Part shown: positions 24,778 through 32,229 of the stretch, piece after piece | Layout: each line of letters opens with the position of its first letter | Numbering within the stretch: position 1 is the first letter of the stretch | Assembly (NCBI GenBank): GCA_026646885.1 | Contig: JAPKHK010000001.1 | Span: forward strand, 186,001 to 250,000 | DNA: 64,000 nucleotides | From: Casimicrobiaceae bacterium | GTDB lineage: Bacteria > Pseudomonadota > Gammaproteobacteria > Burkholderiales > Casimicrobiaceae | Direction of reading: 5' to 3' | Notes under the pieces: model-generated | Seen by the model: only the letters and a program-made list of their open reading frames with translations | What the model was told of the DNA's origin: nothing | Database searches by the model: none | Translations under genes and position numbers: made by a program

Positions 24778-26175
24778 CTAATGGGGCAGATCGTCCATGG
24801 CTGCGCCAAGCTTCGCCAGGGCGGAAAGTGGCAGGGGCGTGAGCGGGGGGCGAATGCGATATTGCCCGACTTCGGACATCGCCAGTCCCGTCGCTTCGCA
24901 GAGCAACGCGGCCACGCTGTCGCCGCACATGCGCCCTTGGCAGGGGCCCATGCCGCAGCGGCTGAAGAACTTGGTTTGATTGGGACCTCGGCAGCCCAAA
25001 CGGGCGAGGCTTCGGATTTCTCCGGCGCGCACATTTTCGCAACGGCAGACCACGACCTCGTCTTCGGGGCGCAGGAGCCACGCGGGTGGGGCGTAGAGGG
25101 AGTCGATGAGCGGCCGCAAGGCTTGTTGGCGGCGCAAGGCCTTTTCCCAGGGGCGCGCTCGCTCTTGGGCTCGATCTGCCGTGATCGCGCCCGCGGCTTG
25201 CGCGGCGCCTAATCCAGCAAGCCAGCCGGCGGCTTCGGCGGCCAAGGCCCCGGCGATGCCCGCGTTATCGCCGGCGATGCGCAGGTTCGGCCGCGAGGTT
25301 TCGCCACAGCGGCCCACGCGCGGGCGCCAGGCAATTTGCGTGGCGTCCCAAGCGTGTTCCAAGCGCAAGAGCCGCGTGAGCTGGGTGTCGGGGATCACCC
25401 CATGGTGTAGCAGCACCCAGTCGGCATCGACGTGCTGCTCGGTGGCGCGCGCCACGAAGTGCACACGCAGGGCCGAGCCGCACGGCTCGATGCGCGGCGC
25501 GGTATCGATGCGCCAATGGGGCAGGCGCGAGGCGCGCAGGTCGCGAAGCAGGGAAAGGCCTTTGGCCAATTCCGGCAGCGCACGCAAGGCGGGAAAGAGA
25601 TGCCGCAAGGCGCGCTGATAACTCCCCGCCGCGCGTGTGTCGAGAAAGCCCACAAGCTCCGCACGCGCGGCCGCAAGCTGGTGCGCGAGTTGCAGAAGCA
25701 GCGGCCCGCTGCCGACGAGCAGCACGCGGCCGTGCGGCACGAGCCCGGCTTGTTTGAGGAGAATCTGGGCCGCGCCCGCATTCATTACGCCGGGCAGCGT
25801 CCAGCCGGGCAGGGGCGAGGGGCGCTCGATCGCGCCGGTGGCGAGGATGATTTGATCGGCCGGCAAAACCTCGCAGCGCTCCTCGCGCCAGAGCGCGACC
25901 CCTTCCGCGGTGATGTCCCACACCAAAGCGCCGCCGATGAGCTGGGCTCCGCAAGCGGCAAAGTCGGCCAGCAGTTTCTCGCCGCGTTGGTAGTCCGGCC
26001 CCAAGGCGCTGCGTTGGGCTGGCGAGGCCTGGCCAAGGCTGCGGTAAATTTGTCCCCCCGCCAAGGGATTCTGATCGACCACGCTGACGTCCACGCCCGC
26101 TTGGCGAGCGGCGAGCGCCGCCGCGAGTCCCGCAGGGCCGGCGCCGATGATGACCAATTTTGCGCGAACACTCAT
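24778..26175 (-). CDS. NAD(P)/FAD oxidoreductase subunit with BFD-like [2Fe-2S] domain (HcnB/OoxA-like)
   Basis: 465 residues from the ATG at 26175. The FAD motif LVIIGAGPAGLAAALAARQ is at the N-terminus, a second nucleotide-binding motif VLLVGSGPLLLQLAHQL near residue 160, and a C-terminal cysteine domain (VVCRCENV, CRGPNQTKFFSRCGMGPCQGRMC). This layout is shared by HcnB of hydrogen cyanide synthase, opine oxidase A and the alpha subunit of D-hydroxyproline dehydrogenase. It is the third gene of a trimeric dehydrogenase operon (27582 to 24778) with 4-bp overlap to its small subunit. Confidence 0.85.
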   Translation of the reverse strand: MSVRAKLVIIGAGPAGLAAALAARQAGVDVSVVDQNPLAGGQIYRSLGQASPAQRSALGPDYQRGEKLLADFAACGAQLIGGALVWDITAEGVALWREERCEVLPADQIILATGAIERPSPLPGWTLPGVMNAGAAQILLKQAGLVPHGRVLLVGSGPLLLQLAHQLAAARAELVGFLDTRAAGSYQRALRHLFPALRALPELAKGLSLLRDLRASRLPHWRIDTAPRIEPCGSALRVHFVARATEQHVDADWVLLHHGVIPDTQLTRLLRLEHAWDATQIAWRPRVGRCGETSRPNLRIAGDNAGIAGALAAEAAGWLAGLGAAQAAGAITADRAQERARPWEKALRRQQALRPLIDSLYAPPAWLLRPEDEVVVCRCENVRAGEIRSLARLGCRGPNQTKFFSRCGMGPCQGRMCGDSVAALLCEATGLAMSEVGQYRIRPPLTPLPLSALAKLGAAMDDLPH

Positions 26176-26480
26176 GCCCCAGCGCTCTCCAACACCGGTG
26201 GCGCCGCCGGCTTGACGCGCATGCCGGGACGCAAAGGCGTGAGGCAGGCTTGCACCACACCCAGCCCTTCGACTTCGATCAGGCATTCGAAACACACCCC
26301 CATGAGGCACACCGGGCCGCGGTCTTCGCCGCTCAAGGGATGCTTGCGCCAACTCGACCGGCCGTTGGCCAGCAAAGCGGCGGCGAGGCTCATTCCAGAG
26401 TGTCCGCGCAGAGCTTCTCCAAGGAAAAAGAACTCGATCTCTTGGCCGACGGGAGAAGAATTTTCAAGCTGTCGAAACAT
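26172..26480 (-). CDS. Small [2Fe-2S] subunit of the trimeric dehydrogenase (HcnA-like)
   Basis: 102 residues from the ATG at 26480. It carries the plant-type ferredoxin signature CLMGVCFECLIEV followed by a fourth cysteine in VVQACLTPL. HcnA, the gamma subunit of D-hydroxyproline dehydrogenase and similar proteins have this size. It overlaps both neighbours (17 bp with the upstream flavoprotein, 4 bp with the downstream one), so the three subunits are made together and probably form one complex feeding electrons to the respiratory chain. Confidence 0.86.
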   Translation of the reverse strand: MFRQLENSSPVGQEIEFFFLGEALRGHSGMSLAAALLANGRSSWRKHPLSGEDRGPVCLMGVCFECLIEVEGLGVVQACLTPLRPGMRVKPAAPPVLESAGA

Positions 26481-27582
26481 GGAAACGTTCCGCTTTGAAG
26501 GGTGCAATTTCCGGGGGCGCCGCTCCGCCCAGAATCCAATCGGCGATCGGGCCGGCATGGTTGGCCGCCAACGTGATACCGCTGTGACAGGTCACGAGAA
26601 ACGCCTTGGGATGCTCGGCGGACGTTTCATAAAGCGGTAGGCCGTCGGGCGTCATCACCCGCAAGGCACCCCAAGTGCGCACCACCTTGACGTTGTCCAA
26701 GGCCGGAAAGCAGGCGATGGCGCGCGCCGCCATGGCGCCGATGCCGCCGTGCGTGACGCCGTCATCGAAGCCCACCCACTCTTTGGTGTCGCCGATCTGC
26801 ACCGTGCCGTCGCCGGTCTGGCGCACCTGCATGGTGGGATGGCTCAAGAACGGGGCGACGCGTTCGGTGATCAGCACCTGGCCGCGTTGCGGCGCCACCG
26901 GAGCATCGAGTCCCAAGAGCGGAGCCAGCCAACGATTGCCCAGGCCCGCGGCGAGCACCACCCGTTCGGCGCGGTAACTCGCCTGGGCGGTCTCGACCAG
27001 AAATCCCTCGCCCGTGGCGCGAATGGCCAACACCGCGGCGCCGCTTTGCACCACCGCGCCTCGCCGCGCCAAGGCCGCGAACAAAGCGCGCAACAAGCGC
27101 AAAGGGCTCACCTGTCCGTCGCGCGGGCAGAACACCGCACCCATCACCTCGGGTCCCACCGCGGGCAAAGCGGCGCGCGTGGCTGCGGCATCGAGCACCT
27201 GGTATTCGTAGGGTGTGTCGAGGCCTTCGGCAATGTTCTGCATGCTCGCTTGGGCGGCGGCCAGTTCCGCTTCGCTCAGCGCGAGCGTGAAGCCGCCTCT
27301 TTGCTGGTACTGCAAAGCGACCCCGGATTCTTCTTCGAGCGCGGCGGCGAAAGCGGGCCAGGCCAAGGCCGAGCGGCGAGTCCAGGCGGCGTAGGGCGGG
27401 CTCGTCGCGCCTTTGCCCTGCACCCAGATCAAGCCGAAGTTGCCTCGGGCGGCGCGAAACGCATCGTCGCCTTCGTCCAGCACCAACACCTGACTGCCCC
27501 GTCGGGCGAGACCCCAGGCGATGCTGGTGCCGACGATGCCGGCGCCGATGATGAGCACTTCGGCCTGTTTCAGTCCCACCAT
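26464..27582 (-). CDS. DadA-like FAD amine oxidoreductase subunit (HcnC/OoxB-like)
   Basis: 372 residues from the ATG at 27582. VLIIGAGIVGTSIAWGLARRG is the FAD site; RAARGNFGLIWVQGKG and the C-terminal HSGITLAANHAGPIADW are typical of D-amino-acid, sarcosine and opine oxidoreductases. It should remove hydride from a carbon-nitrogen bond (glycine in HcnC, opines in OoxB, D-hydroxyproline in LhpB-type enzymes). The gene order here is FAD catalytic, small Fe-S, large flavoprotein, which differs from hcnABC. So I would not call it cyanide synthase from sequence alone. No transporter or regulator gene is adjacent. Confidence 0.85.
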   Translation of the reverse strand: MVGLKQAEVLIIGAGIVGTSIAWGLARRGSQVLVLDEGDDAFRAARGNFGLIWVQGKGATSPPYAAWTRRSALAWPAFAAALEEESGVALQYQQRGGFTLALSEAELAAAQASMQNIAEGLDTPYEYQVLDAAATRAALPAVGPEVMGAVFCPRDGQVSPLRLLRALFAALARRGAVVQSGAAVLAIRATGEGFLVETAQASYRAERVVLAAGLGNRWLAPLLGLDAPVAPQRGQVLITERVAPFLSHPTMQVRQTGDGTVQIGDTKEWVGFDDGVTHGGIGAMAARAIACFPALDNVKVVRTWGALRVMTPDGLPLYETSAEHPKAFLVTCHSGITLAANHAGPIADWILGGAAPPEIAPFKAERFHVSTA

Positions 27583-27836
27583 GGTGCCGGGCCGAACTAA
27601 TGCCCGCGCAAGGTGACCGGCAGATCCGGTCGGCTCTCGCCAGGCCACCTCAAAGCGGACATTCGGGTCGTCTCATGACGCCCGGATTATCGGGCGAGAA
27701 CTCAAGAAGGGCAAACCCGTGGCGACCTCGGGTGACCTTACCGGAACGCGCGGTATGAGCCAGGTTGCCCAGGCCCCGGCATCAGGCGCGAGGCGTTCCG
27801 ACAAGGCGTGGGGGGCCTACGCCGCTTCCAGGCCGA

Positions 27837-27946
27837 TCACCAGCTATGCCCCAGCGCTTCGATCGCTTGCGCGAGTCGCGGCAGGTGACCGTGAATCCGC
27901 CTTCCTTCGCCGCCCTGAGCTTTACCGCGTATTCGAATCGTTCCAT
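27837..27946 (-). pseudogene. hicB: Decayed HicB-family antitoxin
   Basis: From the ATG at 27946 the frame reads MERFEYAVKLRAAKEGG then FTVTCRD, the beginning of a HicB antitoxin with its GGFTVT strand. Around 27875-27885 the reading must shift by one base to continue as LAQAIEALGHSW, which then stops at 27837. A possible further scrap (LEAA, ALSERL) extends toward 27780. It starts 12 bp after the hicA remnant stop, the normal hicAB spacing, with GAGGAG in between. The product cannot be a working antitoxin. The stretch 27583-27836 holds nothing else I can support. Confidence 0.75.
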
Positions 27947-27957
27947 CGTATCTCTCC

Positions 27958-28169
27958 TCACAAATCAGCGCGTTTGATACCGAGTTGTGCGCACATGGCG
28001 TACAAGGTTCCGGTTTTGAGTTCATCCTTGGGGTTAGGCAACACGGTGAACTTGCTTCCGAAGTAGAGCGTTTGTGACTGCCCTTCCCGCGCGAAGCGTC
28101 GAGTGTTACCGACAAGTCACGCCGCTTGCCCAGGGCCCGGAGTCAGCGGATGAATTCATTGCTGACCAT
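27958..28169 (-). pseudogene. hicA: Decayed HicA-family mRNA interferase toxin
   Basis: Reading from ATG 28169 gives MVSNEFIR, a TGA at 28143-28145 where a Trp is expected, then LRALGKRRDLSVTLDASRG and KGSH. A one-base deletion at about 28073-28074 shifts the frame, and it continues QTLYFGSKFTVLPNPKDE and ends in QLGIKRADL. Repairing one stop and one base restores a full ~70-residue HicA-like protein with the conserved GSH and NPKDELKTGTL motifs. HicA toxins cleave mRNA. Two independent lesions mean the toxin is dead, which explains why the antitoxin next to it could also decay. Confidence 0.85.
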
Positions 28170-28269
28170 GGGCGAATGGTCGGGCGAAAACGTCTGAGGG
28201 GCAAGCTTGCTGCGACTTGTACCAAGCCTTCCCCAAAGAAGCACGCCGGCCAGGAGCCCTCGCGGCGCA

Positions 28270-28308
28270 TTGTGCGGTATTGTGAAGTGCGATGGCGTTA
28301 TCGCACAA
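28270..28308. promoter_or_regulatory. Inverted-repeat operator candidate between two toxin-antitoxin modules
   Basis: GTGCGAT (28287-28293) and ATCGCAC (28300-28306) form a perfect 7-bp inverted repeat. A wider pair TTGTGCG (28270-28276) and CGCACAA (28302-28308) overlaps it. It lies 13 bp before the DUF4160 start and 100 bp before hicA on the other strand, the place for an autoregulatory antitoxin operator. Confidence 0.5.
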
Positions 28309-28320
28309 AGGCAAATTAGG

Positions 28321-28760
28321 ATGCCGACCATTAGCACGTTCTACGGAATCCTGATTCAACCCAGATTGTCCATTAGGACGCGCGATGATGGCGAGACGGA
28401 GCGCGAGGCAGTTCGGGCGGTTGCGAGGAGGCCATAGCGGGGACTATGGCCGACGAGCAAGCGCCCGAAATGGCCGCGATCCGGCCGCCAGGGCGCGCGT
28501 AGGCCCGCAGGGACGCCTAATGGACAATCTGGGTTCAAATGTTCTGGAGCGATCCCGCGCCGCCGCATTTTCACGCGCTTTATGCCGAGCACGAGGTGCT
28601 CGTCGACATCCGAACGCTCGACATCCTGGAAGGCGAGATGCCTCGGTGAGCCCTGGCCTTGATTCTCGAACGGGCCCAGGAGCATCGCCTGGAACTTATG
28701 GAGGATTGGGAGCTATGTGCACGCAATTTGCAGCCCAACAAGATTCAGCCCCTGCCATAA
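28321..28760 (+). pseudogene. DUF4160-family gene split by a MITE and carrying a stop codon
   Basis: The first 13 codons (28321-28359) encode MPTISTFYGILIQ, the typical start of DUF4160. After a 174-bp insertion the frame resumes at 28539 with MFWSDPAPPHFHALYAEHE, the hallmark PPHFH of the family, then a TGA at 28647-28649 where Arg is expected, and MEDWELCARN near the end. Removing the insertion and one copy of the duplication joins the halves exactly in frame. DUF4160 genes usually precede a DUF2442 gene, as here, in a two-gene module suspected of being toxin-antitoxin-like. Confidence 0.85.
28360..28533. mobile_element. 174-bp MITE-like element with 18-bp terminal inverted repeats and 5-bp target duplication
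   Basis: The ends are CCCAGATTGTCCATTAGG at 28360-28377 and its perfect reverse complement at 28516-28533. The element is flanked by TTCAA at 28355-28359 and 28534-28538. Precise removal restores the reading frame of the DUF4160 gene, which independently proves insertion. It has no coding capacity, and contains an internal 8-bp hairpin GGCCATAG/CTATGGCC at 28430-28451. It must have been moved by a transposase supplied elsewhere; I cannot name the family from the ends. Confidence 0.9.
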
Positions 28761-29059
28761 CGCCGCCGATCCAGCCGCGCATGCCTTGGCGCGTAGTGTT
28801 CGTGCAGGCGCTGCCTGGGTTCCGGCTCCAGCTTCGTTTTGTGGACGGCACCGAGGGAACGATAGCGTTGGCGGCGATGATCCATTCGCCCGACGCCGGG
28901 GTGTTCGCCTCGCTTGCCGACCCCGGAGTTTTCGCTCAGGTATTTGTCGAACACGGCGCCGTGACTTGGCCAGGCGAGATCGATCTGGCCCCGGATGCCA
29001 TGTACGCCACGATCAAGAAGGATGAAGCCGCGGAAGGCAAAACCTACGATACACGGTGA
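28715..29059 (+). CDS. DUF2442 domain protein, partner of the broken DUF4160 gene
   Basis: 114 residues from the ATG at 28715, which has GGAGG upstream and overlaps the end of the DUF4160 remnant by 46 bp. After a ~20-residue lead the sequence MPWRVVFVQALPGFRLQLRF, FVDGTEG and DPGVFAQVFVEHGAVTWPGE matches DUF2442. These small proteins accompany DUF4160 and have been suggested to be antitoxins. The frame is intact although the partner is not, the state expected for a leftover antitoxin. Codon use is similar to its neighbours. Confidence 0.82.
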   Translation: MCTQFAAQQDSAPAITPPIQPRMPWRVVFVQALPGFRLQLRFVDGTEGTIALAAMIHSPDAGVFASLADPGVFAQVFVEHGAVTWPGEIDLAPDAMYATIKKDEAAEGKTYDTR

Positions 29060-29111
29060 TTCAAGTGACCTAATCGAATGCGTGCGGGAGGTCGCGCTGG
29101 AGGCGAACGCA

Positions 29112-30317
29112 TCACTCCGCCCGCAAAGCCTCCACCGGATCGAGCCTAGCGGCGCGCTGCGCCGGCAGCACGCCGGCCAGGAGCCCGATGATCACCGCCA
29201 AGGCCTCCGCCGCGAGCACAAACGAAAGCGGCGTGTGCACCGGCAAGGCCGGTAAGGCGAGGTCGATGAGCCCGGCGAGGCCCAGGCCCAGGGCCAGTCC
29301 CAAAAGCCCGCCCAGGGCCGAGAGCGTGACCGCCTCGCCCAGAAAGAGCCCGAGGATGGTCCGTCGCGGCGCGCCCAGAGCCACCATGAGGCCGATCTCT
29401 CCGGTGCGCTCGGTGACGGCGATGGTCATGATGGTGACGATGCCCACCGCCCCTACCAGGAGCGAAATGCCGCCCAGCGCGCCCACCGCCATGGTGAGAA
29501 TGTCGAGAATGTTGGAGAGTGTGCGCAACATGTCTTCCTGCGTGGTCGTGGTGAAGTCCTCACGCCCATGGCGCGCTTCGAGCAATTGTTTGACGGCGGC
29601 GGCGACGGTTGCCGCAGACGTGCCTTCGTGATAGGACACGTCGATTTCCATCAGCCCGTCGCGGTTGAAAAGCTCCAGGGCGCGGGCGGCGGGTATGTAG
29701 GCGGTATCATCCAGGTCCATGCCCAGAATTTGACCCTTGGCTTCCATCACGCCGATCACGCGAAACTGGTTGCCGCCAATGCGCACGCGCGCGCCCAGCG
29801 CATTGCCCTGATCGAAAAGCTCCTGCTTGAGCTTGGCCCCGAGCACGACGAAAGGCCGTGCTTGGTCGGTCTCGTCCGGAGGCAGGAACTGGCCGCTGTG
29901 CACGCGGATGGAGAGCACTTCCATCATGGCCGGCCCGACGCCATAAACCACCGTGCGGCGCAGCCGGCCGTTGCCTCCGACTTCGGTATTGCCCCAAACG
30001 ACCGGGGTGACCGCCTTGACCTGTGGCAGCCGCTCCAGCGCGCGGGCGTCATCCAAGGTCAGCGGCCGCACCGAGGAAGGAATGCCGGTGGGTTGCAGAC
30101 CCGTCGTTTTGGTTTTGCCGGGGTTGATGCCGATGACCGTGGTGCCGAATTGTGTGAATTCCGCCAGGACGAAGCGGTGGATGCCTTCGCCGATCGATGT
30201 GAGCAGGATCACGGCGGCAATGCCCACGCCGATGCCCAGAAGGGTGAGAAAGCTGCGCAGGCGATGCGCGGTGAGAGCGCGCAGGGCAAGGTGGATGGAG
30301 TCGGCGGGGCGAATCAT
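29112..30317 (-). CDS. MacB-type ABC transporter permease 1
   Basis: 401 residues from the ATG at 30317. One N-terminal helix (HRLRSFLTLLGIGVGIAAVILL), a large periplasmic domain (about 45-265), and three C-terminal helices including GEIGLMVALGAPRRTILGLF make this a FtsX/MacB-fold permease. It lies 1 bp after the second permease and shares its fold, so the two probably form a heterodimer with the ATPase at 31531. Such mechanotransmission exporters release antibiotics, peptides or lipoproteins from the periplasm; the cargo is unknown. Confidence 0.9.
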   Translation of the reverse strand: MIRPADSIHLALRALTAHRLRSFLTLLGIGVGIAAVILLTSIGEGIHRFVLAEFTQFGTTVIGINPGKTKTTGLQPTGIPSSVRPLTLDDARALERLPQVKAVTPVVWGNTEVGGNGRLRRTVVYGVGPAMMEVLSIRVHSGQFLPPDETDQARPFVVLGAKLKQELFDQGNALGARVRIGGNQFRVIGVMEAKGQILGMDLDDTAYIPAARALELFNRDGLMEIDVSYHEGTSAATVAAAVKQLLEARHGREDFTTTTQEDMLRTLSNILDILTMAVGALGGISLLVGAVGIVTIMTIAVTERTGEIGLMVALGAPRRTILGLFLGEAVTLSALGGLLGLALGLGLAGLIDLALPALPVHTPLSFVLAAEALAVIIGLLAGVLPAQRAARLDPVEALRAE

Positions 30318-30318
30318 C

Positions 30319-31527
30319 TCAACGCTTGGCCAAAGCAACGACCGGATCGAGCCTCGCGGCGCGCCGCGCTGGCAGTACGCCAAACACGACGCCGGTGACC
30401 AGTGCCGTTCCCAGGCCGGCCACAACTGCCCATTGCGGAGGATAGGCCGGGAAGGCTGGATAGTAGTAGCGAACCAGAAGGGCACCCAGCTGCCCCAAGG
30501 CGTAGCCGACAATGGCGCCGGTGACCGAGAGCAATGCCGCTTCGGTGAGAAAGGCGCGGCGGATGACTTTGGCGTTGGCCCCGAGGGCTTTTAGCAGGCC
30601 AATTTCGCCGGTGCGCTGGGTGACGGCGACGAGCATTACGTTCATCACCAGGATTCCGGCCACGGCCAGGCTGATCGCCGCGATGCCGGCGACTCCCAGA
30701 GTGAGCGCGCCCAGCAGGCGGTCGAAGGTTTCGAGCATGGCGTCCTGAGTGATGACGGTGATGTCTTCTTCGCCGTCATGCCGGGCTTTGATGATCGCAA
30801 GCGTCTCTTGTGTCGCCGTGGGGATGGCCTGCCGGCCGCGCGCTTCGATCAGGATGCGGAACAGGGTGTTGGAATTGAACATCGCTTGGGCCGAGGCCAC
30901 CGGAACAATCGCCAGCTCGTCGGTGTTCATGCCGAGGCCTTTGCCGCTGGCGGCCAGGGTGCCGATGACCCGAAAGCGTCGGTCGCCCAAGCGCACGCGC
31001 TTCCCCAAAGCGCTTTCCGCCCCGAAGAGATCCTCGCGCACCTTGGCGCCGAGCACCACCACCGCGCTGCCGTGGTTCCAGTCTTCTCGCGGCAGGAACT
31101 GCCCCTGCGCAAGCGCCAGCCGGCGCACTTCTACGAACTCGGCGGTGGTGCCGGTGATCATCACCTCACGCAGTTTGCCGCCGGCACTGATTTCGGAAGT
31201 GCCCACCAGAAGTGGAGCGACGTTACTGATCGACCGCCCGCGCAGCAGGGCGCGGGCGTCATCGATGGTCAGGTCGCGCACGGTATTGGTGATGGCATTG
31301 GCGGGGTTGAAACCGCCGGTTTGCGAGCGCCCGGGGAGGGCGATGACCAGATTGGTGCCGATGGAGGAAAACTCGTTCATGACGTAGCGCCGTGCGCCGT
31401 CGCCCAAGGCGGTGAGCACGACCACCGCGGCCACGCCGATGGCCATGGCCAGCACCAGCAGGCCCGCCCGCAGCGGGCTGCCGAAGGCTGCATCACGAGC
31501 GAAACGCAGGGTATCGAAGGCGCGCAT
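30319..31527 (-). CDS. MacB-type ABC transporter permease 2
   Basis: 402 residues with the same layout as the neighbouring permease: N-terminal helix (GLLVLAMAIGVAAVVVLTALG), periplasmic domain, three C-terminal helices with GEIGLLKALGANAKVIRRAF. The C-terminal PARRAARLDPVVAL is a family mark shared by both. The gene starts 3 bp after the ATPase gene. The two permeases are only moderately similar, so the duplication is old. Confidence 0.9.
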   Translation of the reverse strand: MRAFDTLRFARDAAFGSPLRAGLLVLAMAIGVAAVVVLTALGDGARRYVMNEFSSIGTNLVIALPGRSQTGGFNPANAITNTVRDLTIDDARALLRGRSISNVAPLLVGTSEISAGGKLREVMITGTTAEFVEVRRLALAQGQFLPREDWNHGSAVVVLGAKVREDLFGAESALGKRVRLGDRRFRVIGTLAASGKGLGMNTDELAIVPVASAQAMFNSNTLFRILIEARGRQAIPTATQETLAIIKARHDGEEDITVITQDAMLETFDRLLGALTLGVAGIAAISLAVAGILVMNVMLVAVTQRTGEIGLLKALGANAKVIRRAFLTEAALLSVTGAIVGYALGQLGALLVRYYYPAFPAYPPQWAVVAGLGTALVTGVVFGVLPARRAARLDPVVALAKR

Positions 31528-31530
31528 CGG

Positions 31531-32229
31531 TCAGTTGACGTCCTTGCGAAAATCTCCGACCACACGTCCATCTTCCATCTGCAGACGGCGCCGCGCGCGA
31601 GCGCCCAGCACCGGATCGTGGGTGACCACCAGCAGGGTCACTCCCGCGGCGTTGAGCTGTTCGAGCCAGTGCATCACTTCCTCGCCGGTGGCACGATCGA
31701 GATTGCCGGTAGGCTCGTCGGCGAGCAGCATGGCCGGCTGCATGATGGTGGCGCGGGCGATGGCGACGCGCTGACGCTGCCCCCCCGAGAGCTGGTCAGG
31801 GCGGTGGTCGGCGCGGTTCTCTAGCCCGTAAGCGGCCAGTGCCGCGGCGACGCGCCGTTCGCGCTCAGCCGGGGAAATGCCGGCGAGGATCATAGGCAGG
31901 GCAATGTTTTCTGCCGCAGTGAGCCGGGGCACCAGGTGAAAGCTCTGAAAAACGAAACCGATGCGCTCGCTTCGTACGCGCGCCTGTTCCTCTGCCGAAA
32001 GCGTGGTCACGTCGCGCCCTTCAAGTTGGTAGCGCCCGGCATTGGGGCGGTCGAGGAGACCGAGGATGTTCAGTAGCGTGGATTTCCCCGATCCAGAGGG
32101 GCCCATCACGGCGAGATACTCGCCCGCGGTGATGTGCAGGCTCACCTCGGCGAGGGCGTGCACTTCGCTGTCGCCGAGACGAAAGACGCGCTCGATGCCC
32201 TCGAGTTCGATCTGCGCGAGGGCGGTCAT
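31531..32229 (-). CDS. ABC transporter ATPase (MacB/LolD family)
   Basis: 232 residues. Walker A GPSGSGKSTLLN, Q-loop in FVFQSFHLVPRLTAAENI, signature LSGGQRQRVAIARA, Walker [13 protein letters not shown] and the switch histidine in VVTHDP are all intact. It powers the two adjacent FtsX/MacB-fold permeases. It overlaps the adaptor gene by 4 bp. A second member of the family, lolD, is at 52465 in this window and has its own permease. Confidence 0.93.
   Translation of the reverse strand: MTALAQIELEGIERVFRLGDSEVHALAEVSLHITAGEYLAVMGPSGSGKSTLLNILGLLDRPNAGRYQLEGRDVTTLSAEEQARVRSERIGFVFQSFHLVPRLTAAENIALPMILAGISPAERERRVAAALAAYGLENRADHRPDQLSGGQRQRVAIARATIMQPAMLLADEPTGNLDRATGEEVMHWLEQLNAAGVTLLVVTHDPVLGARARRRLQMEDGRVVGDFRKDVN

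Noticed and set aside
24778..27582. Firm annotation as hydrogen cyanide synthase hcnABC
   Set aside because: Gene order differs and the same three-subunit layout occurs in opine and hydroxyproline dehydrogenases.
27719..28066. Plus-strand frame over the hicAB remnants
   Set aside because: The minus strand carries recognisable HicA and HicB segments; this frame is their shadow.
28385..28714. Longer version of the DUF2442 frame extending into the MITE
   Set aside because: The extension translates transposon DNA and the DUF4160 gene in another frame; the ATG at 28715 has a ribosome site.
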